Shown here: positions 1 through 5,794 of the stretch, piece by piece
Layout: every line of letters starts with the position of its first letter
Numbering within the stretch: position 1 is the first letter of the stretch
Source: CAYJFK01 sp964369475
Lineage (GTDB): Bacteria; Bacillota; Clostridia; Oscillospirales; Feifaniaceae
Length of the DNA stretch: 11,198 bases
NCBI GenBank assembly: GCA_964369475.1
Contig: CAYJFK010000070.1
Location: forward strand, 1-11,198
Direction of reading: 5' to 3'
Made by a program: the position numbers and the translations under genes
Notes under the pieces: generated by a model
Seen by the model: the letters and a program-made list of their open reading frames with translations, nothing else
What the model was told of the DNA's origin: nothing
Database searches by the model: none

Positions 1-79
1 TAACGGCGAAGGACACCCTGATGGTGCCCCCTCGCCGCTCCCCCTCCTTCCGAAGTGGCTTGAGTTTTTCTCCAGTCTG
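1..79. repeat. Terminal repeat, left copy, with internal hairpin
   Basis: Bases 26-79 match, in inverted orientation, bases 11140-11198 at the other end of the window. The two copies differ by a 6-base insertion in the right copy, one extra G in the left copy and two substitutions. Bases 4-37 fold into a long hairpin: CGGCGA pairs with TCGCCG, and CACC pairs with GGTG around the loop CTGAT. The copy lies 5 bases beyond the transporter stop codon, so it would be the first thing transcribed after that gene. I infer a dispersed intergenic element. I do not recognise the family, and no transposase is present. Confidence 0.7.
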
Positions 80-84
80 TATAT

Positions 85-1281
85 CTATTTCTTTTTCGGC
101 ATTAGATTTATGCAAACTATTGCAAAAAGGCTACATGTCGCCGCCGCAAGAAAAGGTAGCTGACCGGTGCCGATTTCCGATAATGTCGAGACAAATATCG
201 GTGCGACCGCTGCCGATATGATTGTTGTCATCATAACACAGCCGTAGTTTGCACCTGCATAGCGTAGGCCGAATGTCGTGCTTGTTAGCGAAGGGAATAC
301 CGATATAAACCCACCGTAGCAAAAGGCGATTAGCAGATAAACAATAACGACCGTCCACCCGCTTGCAAAGGAGAGTACCCCCATGCCGATAAGCGTTGCG
401 CCCTGAAAGAGCATAAGAACATTTTTAAGCCCGATTTTATCGCTCGCCCAGCTTCCCATAAGTCGACCGCCTGCATTTGCAAGCCCTGCCGCCATAACAG
501 CGCCCGTTGCGACTGCCTGTGTCAGTCCACGCTCTACAATAAGGCTCTTGGACATGGGCGACACCATTAGATATGCAATTACAGAGGTTAGCATGGAGAG
601 TGCCAAAAACCAAAATGCCGAAGTTCTAAGCATCTCGCCCGTCGACAGATCGTTCTCGGAGTTCCAAGCCTTCGGTGGGGTGTACCCCTCGGGCAGCCAG
701 CCGACAGGGGGTCTGTCAAAACCGAGAGAGGCTATCGCCATTAGTATAATATATGTAATACCTATCGCAACAAAAGCACCTTTTGCCCCAAAGTTCGAGA
801 GCAGAAATTCGGCAAATGGGCTAAAGAACATGCCTGCAACACCTGCGCACCCGACAACACATCCCATGGCAAAGCCTCTTTTGTCGGGAAACCACATCTG
901 AATGGCCGGTAATATTCCGTTGTAGGCAGCGCCGCCGCTTATTGCGAGCATTGCAAATGTTACATATAGCGCAAATGGGCCAATATCTATCGCAAAGCCC
1001 GATAAAATTGTACTTGCTCCAAGCACTCCTATACCCATAATTTGCATTACCCTCTTAGGGCCTATCTTGTCGGAAAGGCGACCGCCGAGCAGTGTTCCTA
1101 TCGGGAATGTCATTGTTATTATGGAAAAGGGAAAAGATGCCGCCGCCGATGACCAGTTTAGGTTTTCCACAAGGTAAAACTGGAATATGCTCCAAAAATA
1201 CGGAGTGCCAAGGGCGAGCATTGCGCACATACCGCTAAGCAGTACAATGTATCTGTTTTTTATCGGGATCTTTTGTGTCAT
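85..1281 (-). CDS. MFS transporter, oxalate/formate antiporter (OFA)-like
   Basis: The product is a 398-residue integral membrane protein with about 12 hydrophobic segments in two halves, the usual MFS size. The MFS signature after helix 2 is visible as GGRLSDKIGPKR (about residues 66-77), with a degenerate repeat in the second half, GGRLMGSWASDKIG (about 271-284). The string CYGGFISVFPS followed by GANYG (about 321-347) and the PPVGW..PEG loop (about 191-199) resemble the OFA branch, which exchanges carboxylates such as oxalate and formate. The start is supported by AGGAG nine bases before ATG. It is the last gene of the leftward operon, 124 bp after the M20 amidohydrolase and behind a hairpin, so it may be expressed at a lower level. 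By context the substrate could be an amino acid, an N-acyl amino acid or a dicarboxylate. The family is clear; the substrate is not. Confidence 0.85.
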   Translation of the reverse strand: MTQKIPIKNRYIVLLSGMCAMLALGTPYFWSIFQFYLVENLNWSSAAASFPFSIITMTFPIGTLLGGRLSDKIGPKRVMQIMGIGVLGASTILSGFAIDIGPFALYVTFAMLAISGGAAYNGILPAIQMWFPDKRGFAMGCVVGCAGVAGMFFSPFAEFLLSNFGAKGAFVAIGITYIILMAIASLGFDRPPVGWLPEGYTPPKAWNSENDLSTGEMLRTSAFWFLALSMLTSVIAYLMVSPMSKSLIVERGLTQAVATGAVMAAGLANAGGRLMGSWASDKIGLKNVLMLFQGATLIGMGVLSFASGWTVVIVYLLIAFCYGGFISVFPSLTSTTFGLRYAGANYGCVMMTTIISAAVAPIFVSTLSEIGTGQLPFLAAATCSLFAIVCINLMPKKK

Positions 1282-1337
1282 TATTATTTACTCCTGTAAT
1301 ATATTTACCCTTCGGACAAGTGCTTCTACCCATTAAA

Positions 1338-1367
1338 TCCCCTTGCCGCATTACTGCGGCAAGGGGA
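1338..1367 (-). terminator. Hairpin between amidohydrolase and transporter genes
   Basis: Two perfect 13-base arms (1338-1350 and 1355-1367) enclose the loop TTAC. Read in the direction of the operon, the stem is followed only by TTTAATGG, a poor U-tract. It could be a partial terminator, an mRNA processing or stabilising stem, or the true end of the upstream transcript with a separate transporter promoter. No clear promoter is visible in the 56 bases left before the transporter start. Confidence 0.55.
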
Positions 1368-1405
1368 TAATGTGCCTTGGTGGTCGATCTTTGCAAGTAG
1401 CTAAG

Positions 1406-2575
1406 CTACATTGCGCTGTCTATTGCGTACTGAGCGTATAGCGTCATGGAGTATAGCATTCCGTCCTCGTCTATCTTAAAGTCGCCTGCGTGCTGAGGTT
1501 TGTCTGCGCCCTTTTCGGGGTTGCCGCAACCTACAAAGCACAAAACGGAATCGGGCACTACGTCCATAATAAAGCAGTAGTCCTCGCCGCCCATTTGTAG
1601 GTCGTAGTTTGTTATTGCATCTTGGCCAAAGTTCTTTGCAACGGCATCGTATGCCCTCTTGGAGGCAGCTTCGGGGTTAATGCAAGGTGTTGTTAGAATG
1701 TGATAATCGAGCATCTCGGCTTCGCAACGGTATGCCGATGCTGTGTTCTTTATAATGCGCTCCATTATGCCCTGTACCGAGCCTTGAACATCACGGCTGA
1801 ATGTACGCACTGTGCCCTCTACATTTGCCTCGCTCGCAATAACATTAAAGCGTGTACCCGACTCTATCTTACCGACAGTTACAACGGTCGGGATAAAGGG
1901 CGAGATTTCACGGCTTACTATCGATTGCAAGTTCATCATGATAGATGCCGATGCAAGGCCTGCATCGATACCCTCGTGAGGCATAGCGCCGTGCCCTGCC
2001 TTGCCCGTTACCTTAAACTTGTAAAAATCTGCCGCCGCCATTCTGGGGCCTACTTCGCAAGAGACCTTGCCGACAGGAAGATTAGACCAGATGTGTATAC
2101 CCATTGCACGGTCTACACCCTCAAGGCAGCCTTCTTCGATCATCTTAAGTGCGCCCTTTCCGATTTCTTCGGCAGGTTGGAACAGTAGGCGAATTTCGCC
2201 CGCTATCTCGTCTTTAACTTCCATTAGGATCTTTGCCGCTCCAAGTAGAGTTGCGGCATGAGCATCATGTCCGCAAGCGTGGGAAACTCCCTCGTTTGTC
2301 GACTTATAGTCGCACTCGTTTAGCTCCAAAACTGTAAGAGCATCGATGTCGGCACGGAGCGCTACCGTCTTGCCCTCTTTTGCGCCCTTAATTGTCGCCA
2401 TAACGCCTGTGCCTGCAACTACCTTATGAGGAATACCCATCTTTTCGAGCTCCTCGCAAATTCTCTTACAGGTACGAACCTCCTCGAAGCTTGGCTCGGG
2501 GAACTTGTGAAACTCTCTGCGCATTTCAACAACATAGTCGAAATGTTTTTTTGCGATGTCAACGATCTTTTCCAT
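1406..2575 (-). CDS. M20D-family amidohydrolase / carboxypeptidase
   Basis: This is a zinc-type hydrolase of the M20D group (hippurate hydrolase, IAA-amino-acid hydrolase and N-acetyl-amino-acid deacetylase relatives), which removes acyl or amino-acid groups from N-blocked amino acids. Residues are numbered from the upstream in-frame ATG. The RREFHKFPE N-terminal motif is at 21-29 and RADIDAL at 76-82. CGHDAHAATLLGAA (103-116) gives the family Cys103 and His105. QPAEE (135-139) gives the catalytic Glu138 and metal ligand Glu139. His163, GHGAMPHEG in the lid domain (196-204), GGEDY (331-335) and His364 follow. All expected residues are present and the length is typical. Two ATG codons lie six bases apart. 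AGGAG sits only 1 base from the first but 7 bases from the second, so I chose the second (389 residues; the longer reading starts at 2581). It is cytoplasmic, with no signal peptide. In the operon it would complete the breakdown of N-acyl amino acids or small peptides. Confidence 0.9.
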   Translation of the reverse strand: MEKIVDIAKKHFDYVVEMRREFHKFPEPSFEEVRTCKRICEELEKMGIPHKVVAGTGVMATIKGAKEGKTVALRADIDALTVLELNECDYKSTNEGVSHACGHDAHAATLLGAAKILMEVKDEIAGEIRLLFQPAEEIGKGALKMIEEGCLEGVDRAMGIHIWSNLPVGKVSCEVGPRMAAADFYKFKVTGKAGHGAMPHEGIDAGLASASIMMNLQSIVSREISPFIPTVVTVGKIESGTRFNVIASEANVEGTVRTFSRDVQGSVQGIMERIIKNTASAYRCEAEMLDYHILTTPCINPEAASKRAYDAVAKNFGQDAITNYDLQMGGEDYCFIMDVVPDSVLCFVGCGNPEKGADKPQHAGDFKIDEDGMLYSMTLYAQYAIDSAM

Positions 2576-2657
2576 TTTCATTCTCCTTTTTATTAAAGTA
2601 ATAGGTAATAGTGAAGAGGTAATAGCTGTGGTTGAAAAATCTTTGATTTTTCTTCAT
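2559..2657 (-). CDS. Possible 32-codon leader ORF overlapping the M20 start
   Basis: A small reading frame begins with ATG in the first copy of the 122-bp repeat (MKKNQRFFNHSYY...). It runs through the M20 ribosome binding site and stops with TGA inside the sixth codon of the M20 gene, in a different frame. The same frame opens in the other repeat copies: copy 3 gives 26 codons (2854-2934), and copy 2 starts at 2812 behind AAAAGGAA and then enters the assembly gap. The upstream region of this copy lies in the gap, so its ribosome binding site cannot be seen. It may be a leader peptide coupled to M20 translation, or simply repeat sequence that happens to be open. Only the reading frame is observed. 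Confidence 0.15.
   Translation of the reverse strand: MKKNQRFFNHSYYLFTITYYFNKKENENGKDR
2583..2587 (-). promoter_or_regulatory. Ribosome binding site deciding the M20 start
   Basis: AGGAG on the minus strand is followed by two in-frame ATG codons. The spacing is 1 base to the ATG at 2581 and 7 bases to the ATG at 2575, which favours the inner start. Confidence 0.65.
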
Positions 2658-2992
2658 ATNNNNNNNNNNNNNNNNNNNNNNNNNNNNNNNNNNNNNNNNN
2701 NNNNNNNNNNNNNNNNNNNNNNNNNNNNNNNNNNNNNNNNNNNNNNNNNNNNNNNNNNNGTAATAGTGAATAAGTAATAGCTGTGGTTGAAAAATCTTTG
2801 ATTTTTCTTCATATGTTCCTTTTCACTTAGTGCAAGCTTTGTTTAGCTCCGGTCTATGTTGGAGGGGGGGTAAAGTAATAGGTAATAGTGAATAAGTAAT
2901 AGCTGTGGTTGAAAAATCTTTGATTTTTCTTCATATATTCTCTTTTCACTTAGTGCAAGCTTTGTTTAGCTCCAATCTATTTCGGAGGGGGT
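2594..2992. repeat. 122-bp tandem repeat, at least three partial copies
   Basis: Copy 2 (from 2760) and copy 3 (from 2882) are offset by exactly 122 bases and are nearly identical. Copy 1 (from about 2594) is cut by the N gap. Each unit opens with heptamer steps related to GTAATAG (GTAATAG, GTAATAG, TGAATAA, GTAATAG). It then carries an 8-base stem GAAAAATC/GATTTTTC with loop TTT, a stretch around TTAGTGCAAGC, and a G-rich end. Copy 3 ends inside the last codons and stop of the DTD2-like gene, and copy 2 carries a decayed version of the same codons, so the duplicated unit includes the gene's 3' end. Apart from small reading frames there is no gene in this 390-base interval. Confidence 0.85.
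2660..2759. other. Assembly gap (100 N) in the 122-bp repeat
   Basis: The run is exactly 100 N, a placeholder size. The flanking copies are 155 bases apart across the gap. A single missing stretch restoring the 122-base register would be 67 bases, or 67 plus a multiple of 122, so the drawn length is not real. Confidence 0.95.
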
Positions 2993-3892
2993 GTGGAGTT
3001 TTCGGTGTTTTATTAGGGGATAGCCCTCTTTTTCGGCAAACTCTCTAACACAGGCTTTGTAGGGGTTTTTCATGTTGTCGTTAAATATAACGGCATCTAT
3101 TCCGCCCTCTATTGTCTCTACTGCGTGACGGAGCTTGGCAAGCCCCTCCTCGCCCGAGTAGCCGCCGTTTACCATCCATATTGTCGGCAAAAAGTGGGCT
3201 ATTGTAATGTTGGAGGCATCGTCCTTTAAAGCGACTGAATATGTATCGTCAAAATGAATACCGCCTACCGCAAGCACGACCTTTGTGCGCTCCTGCGATT
3301 TAAAGACCTCGAGCAGACTTCTCGCTATGGCCTCTTGCGCAACAGGGTGAGCCAAACTTTCGGGTAGCGAGCCTATCTCTATGTCAAATAGTGGCACAGG
3401 ATAGCCCTCTATCAGCGCTGTATCGCTCCCATGAATTGTGCCCGACCAGTGGGTAGCCTCTGTGTGCACGGTAAAATCTTCAAGAGAGAGCTCTGCTCTC
3501 CACTTTTCGAGCGAGGTCGCAAGATTTTTTATGTATACAGGGCTTGACGGAGCAAATTTGCCTGTAATAACGTCCCCTATACTGTGCACCGTTAGCACCT
3601 TGTCTGGAGCATTTGCGCCGCCGTGCCAGTTTATGTAGCCCGCCACATCGTAATCCGAAAAATGCTCATTCATCATGTCGAGATAGTCCTCGTACCTGTG
3701 CGACAGATAGTATTTCGTGCTGACAAAGTCAAACCTATTTCCCTCTTTGTCGAAATACTTGTAGGCGGCAAACCCGTCTACCACTATGCCGCTCTCCTCC
3801 AAGGGGAGCATTTCCTTTATGTGCTTTAGCACCCCAAGAGAGCATGTGTCAAGTTCCTCTAATGGGCAGAAAAAATATACTGCTTTTTTCAC
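2966..3892 (-). CDS. DTD2/GEK1-like D-aminoacyl-tRNA deacylase family protein
   Basis: This 308-residue protein resembles the archaeal and plant D-aminoacyl-tRNA deacylase family (DTD2, DtdA, GEK1), which hydrolyses D-amino acids from tRNA. Matching motifs occur in the family order: NWHGG...LTVHSIGD (about 88-107, against the family's RH...LTVH.tGN), HTEATHWSG (143-151, against EaTHHGP), FDIEIGS (169-175, against FvEIGS), VLAVGGIHF (206-214, against GGGHYAP) and IAHFLPTIW (231-239, against GHilPKY). The variants in two signature motifs suggest a divergent subfamily whose substrate may differ. There is no signal peptide. The start is GTG, overlapping the racemase stop as GTGA, with GAGGTG about 5 bases upstream, so translation is probably coupled. 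The 3' end is part of a 122-bp tandem repeat. Family membership is likely; tRNA activity is inference. A hydrolase for D-amino-acid esters or amides is an alternative. Confidence 0.75.
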   Translation of the reverse strand: MKKAVYFFCPLEELDTCSLGVLKHIKEMLPLEESGIVVDGFAAYKYFDKEGNRFDFVSTKYYLSHRYEDYLDMMNEHFSDYDVAGYINWHGGANAPDKVLTVHSIGDVITGKFAPSSPVYIKNLATSLEKWRAELSLEDFTVHTEATHWSGTIHGSDTALIEGYPVPLFDIEIGSLPESLAHPVAQEAIARSLLEVFKSQERTKVVLAVGGIHFDDTYSVALKDDASNITIAHFLPTIWMVNGGYSGEEGLAKLRHAVETIEGGIDAVIFNDNMKNPYKACVREFAEKEGYPLIKHRKLHTPSEIDWS

Positions 3893-4590
3893 AATGTCAC
3901 CTCATAACCTGCCTTTATCAGCGCCGCCCTTGCAAGTTCAAGAGAGGTGTCGATAACATTTTCCGAAATCCCCATATCGTCAAAAGCTACGGGGATTTCC
4001 GTGCACCCAAGTATAAAGCAGTCTGCCCCCATCGAGTAGAGCCCTTGTAATTTTGTTAAAAGCTCGCCTTTGGGATAGTTTTTGTCGCCTTGTTTTACCA
4101 TATAGGCAAGGTTGTAATAAAACTTTTGCTCCTCGCCCTCCGGCACAACGAGCTCTATGCCTGCCGCCTCGAATGCCCTTTGATATATGCCGCTGTTGTA
4201 TGTGCCGACAGTGGCAAGCAGTGCCGGCCGTCCGTAGCCACGCCGCTTTACTGCCTCTACCGTTGTCTTAAGAATGCTTAGCACCTCGGCAGACTGTGCA
4301 GCCCCCACAAAGTCGTCGTAGTAATAATGCGCCGTATTACAGGGAATGGCTATTACCTGCGCCCCCATGCCCTCGACATTTGCTACCCCCTCTTTAAGCA
4401 TGGCGAGGGGCGACTTGCCAAGACCCAAAATACCTGCCGTCCTGTCGGGAATTGATGGATTGTTGTCCATAACGACACGAGGGTGCTCGCTGTCTGCCTT
4501 TGCGGCGGTAAGCTTAACGAGCTTTGTAAAAAAATCAGCCGTTGCAAGAGGGCCCATGCCGCCGAGAATTCCTATAACCTTTTTGTCCAT
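3889..4590 (-). CDS. Aspartate/glutamate racemase family protein
   Basis: This is a cofactor-independent amino-acid racemase of the Asp/Glu racemase superfamily (aspartate racemase, RacX, YgeA relatives), 233 residues, the normal size. The two-base mechanism needs two cysteines, and both are present: Cys84 in IPCNTAHYY and Cys196 in LGCTEIP. The N-terminal GILGGMGPLAT (7-17) and NNPSIPDRT (43-51) are also typical of aspartate or broad-specificity racemases rather than MurI. The start ATG follows AAGGTGAG by two bases. It lies 15 bp downstream of the P1 peptidase and overlaps the DTD2-like gene by 4 bp, so the three are one translational unit. By context it probably converts D-amino acids released from peptides to the L form for catabolism, rather than making D-glutamate for the wall. 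Substrate specificity cannot be read from the sequence. Confidence 0.9.
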   Translation of the reverse strand: MDKKVIGILGGMGPLATADFFTKLVKLTAAKADSEHPRVVMDNNPSIPDRTAGILGLGKSPLAMLKEGVANVEGMGAQVIAIPCNTAHYYYDDFVGAAQSAEVLSILKTTVEAVKRRGYGRPALLATVGTYNSGIYQRAFEAAGIELVVPEGEEQKFYYNLAYMVKQGDKNYPKGELLTKLQGLYSMGADCFILGCTEIPVAFDDMGISENVIDTSLELARAALIKAGYEVTL

Positions 4591-4605
4591 ATCTCACCTT
4601 GCCGC

Positions 4606-5652
4606 CTACAAAAGCTCTAACACTTCGGCAAGCGAGCGGCGCATCTTGCCCGAGTAGCCGTAGACCGTTTTTGCATGTAGCATGGAGGAGTAAACCGACT
4701 CCTGCACCGCCTCGATGGTGGCACGGAACATTACCTCCATAGCGTCCTCTGTCAGCATTGGGGAAGGGGGCAAAATGTCCTCCTTGCAAAAATGCGGTAT
4801 CGTCCTGTATGTCGAAAAACCGACAGCAATATCGCCCGAACCGTTGCCCGAAATTGTGCCCGTTCTCGCAATGCCGCTCTGCGCACGTCTGCACATACGC
4901 TTTATTTGGCGGCAGTTAACAGGCGCATCTGTCGCAATGAGCATTATTACCGAGCCCTTGTCGGCTTTGGAAAGCTCCTCTAACTTTTTTTCTATTTCAA
5001 GGCCTATCGCCCCATCTACCGAGGTAAAATCCTTTGCCGAGCCGAAATTTGTAAGTAGCAGAGCGCCGACGGTATACTGCTTGCCGTCCAGTTCGACTAA
5101 GCGAGAGGCAGAGCCTATGCCGCCCTTCATGTCGTAGCAACTCATACCGGTACCAGCCCCGACCGCACCTTCTTCAAAGTCTGCCGCCCCGCTCGCCATT
5201 GCTTTATAGACATGGTCTGCCGTTACATGTTGCGCCCTGATCTCGTTTAGCGACATGTCGTTGCACTCCATAATAAGCGGATTTACAGTGCCTGTATCTA
5301 CCCCGATCTTGGGATTTTCCTTTAGCATGTGCTTGGTTAATGCATCAAGGCAAGTTCCTGTCGACAGGGTATTTGTCATAATAATGGGCGTTTCGATAGT
5401 GCCGAGCTCCTCCACTTGAAGAAGTCCGACCGACTTTCCAAAGCCATTTACCACATGATGGGAGGCAACGACCTTTTGCTCAAACAGATTTCCGCCATGC
5501 GGAAATATCGCCGTAACACCCGTTCTTGCCGTACCCTCTGTCAGCGTGACATGCCCGACCGTCACCCCTGCCACATCGGTAATAAGGTTTCTTGCCCCTC
5601 TTTTAAGAGTTGCCCTGTCAAACTGTGGATATTTCTTAATGTCTACCCCCAT
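4606..5652 (-). CDS. P1-family self-processing aminopeptidase (DmpA/BapA-like)
   Basis: This N-terminal nucleophile hydrolase belongs to MEROPS family P1. Relatives include DmpA (L-aminopeptidase/D-amidase-esterase) and BapA (beta-peptidyl aminopeptidase), which remove N-terminal residues, including D-alanine amides or esters and beta-amino acids. The precursor cleaves itself before the nucleophilic serine. Here that site is Gly233-Ser234 in DKGSVIMLIATDAP (231-244), followed by the conserved IARTG (261-265) and GSGDIAVGFST (271-281). Earlier motifs are ITDVAGVTVGH (24-34), NTLSTGT (94-100), EGAVGAGTGM (161-170) and TNFGS (201-205). The 348-residue length is normal. There is no signal peptide, so it acts in the cytoplasm. 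GGGAGGG lies five bases before ATG. As first gene of the operon it sits directly behind the divergent promoter dyad and is the best clue that unusual peptides are the substrate. Confidence 0.9.
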   Translation of the reverse strand: MGVDIKKYPQFDRATLKRGARNLITDVAGVTVGHVTLTEGTARTGVTAIFPHGGNLFEQKVVASHHVVNGFGKSVGLLQVEELGTIETPIIMTNTLSTGTCLDALTKHMLKENPKIGVDTGTVNPLIMECNDMSLNEIRAQHVTADHVYKAMASGAADFEEGAVGAGTGMSCYDMKGGIGSASRLVELDGKQYTVGALLLTNFGSAKDFTSVDGAIGLEIEKKLEELSKADKGSVIMLIATDAPVNCRQIKRMCRRAQSGIARTGTISGNGSGDIAVGFSTYRTIPHFCKEDILPPSPMLTEDAMEVMFRATIEAVQESVYSSMLHAKTVYGYSGKMRRSLAEVLELL

Positions 5653-5734
5653 AATAGCCCTCCCAAATCAACTTTATAAATAAATTTTAATACAGTCAAA
5701 GACCTATAAATGCGACACTAATTGTCAATATAAT

Positions 5735-5763
5735 ATTGTAACATAAATCAAGACATGTTACAA
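5735..5763 (-). promoter_or_regulatory. Promoter for the peptidase-racemase operon
   Basis: On the minus strand TTGTAA (5758-5763) is followed by 17 bases and TACAAT (5735-5740), a mirror image of the rightward promoter. The leader to the P1 peptidase ATG would be about 75 bases. A perfect TTGACA (5723-5728) lies further downstream, but its best -10 is TATAGG at only 15 bases. Another TTGACT (5694-5699) would start transcription on the ribosome binding site. I therefore prefer the dyad promoter. Confidence 0.45.
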
Positions 5764-5764
5764 T
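5736..5764 (+). promoter_or_regulatory. Promoter for the 575-residue membrane protein gene
   Basis: The -35 is TTGTAA (5736-5741), the spacer is 17 bases and the -10 is TACAAT (5759-5764). A start near 5771 would leave a leader of about 24 bases containing AGGAGGG (5783-5789), five bases before the ATG at 5795. Confidence 0.6.
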
Positions 5765-5794
5765 ATTAATTACAATACAAACAGGAGGGAAAAA

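Larger units (their letters stand above)
5731..5768. promoter_or_regulatory. Perfect 14+14 bp dyad, candidate operator and divergent promoter
   Basis: Arms TAATATTGTAACAT (5731-5744) and ATGTTACAATATTA (5755-5768) are exact reverse complements around a 10-base spacer. The dyad lies in the only spacer between the leftward operon and the rightward 575-residue gene. Because of the symmetry both strands carry TTGTAA, 17 bases, TACAAT. A dimeric repressor or activator bound here would cover the -35 and -10 elements of both promoters. No matching known regulator box is recognised, and no regulator gene is adjacent. Confidence 0.65.

Noticed and set aside
2594..2992. Riboswitch or T-box leader for the M20 gene
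   Set aside because: The sequence is a tandem duplication with only a small A/T stem. No conserved T-box or aptamer core is seen.
3889..4590. Glutamate racemase MurI for cell-wall synthesis
   Set aside because: The motifs (GILGGMGPLAT, IPCNTAH, LGCTEIP) fit the aspartate/broad-specificity racemase branch, and the neighbours are catabolic rather than cell-wall genes.
4535..4894. 119-codon minus-strand ORF
   Set aside because: It is an out-of-frame shadow inside the P1 peptidase and racemase genes, which have clear family motifs.
5731..5768. BirA or GlnR/TnrA operator
   Set aside because: Arms and spacing do not fit: BirA sites have longer spacers with a GTTAAC-type core, GlnR sites have a 7-base spacer, and the adjacent genes are not biotin or nitrogen-assimilation genes.
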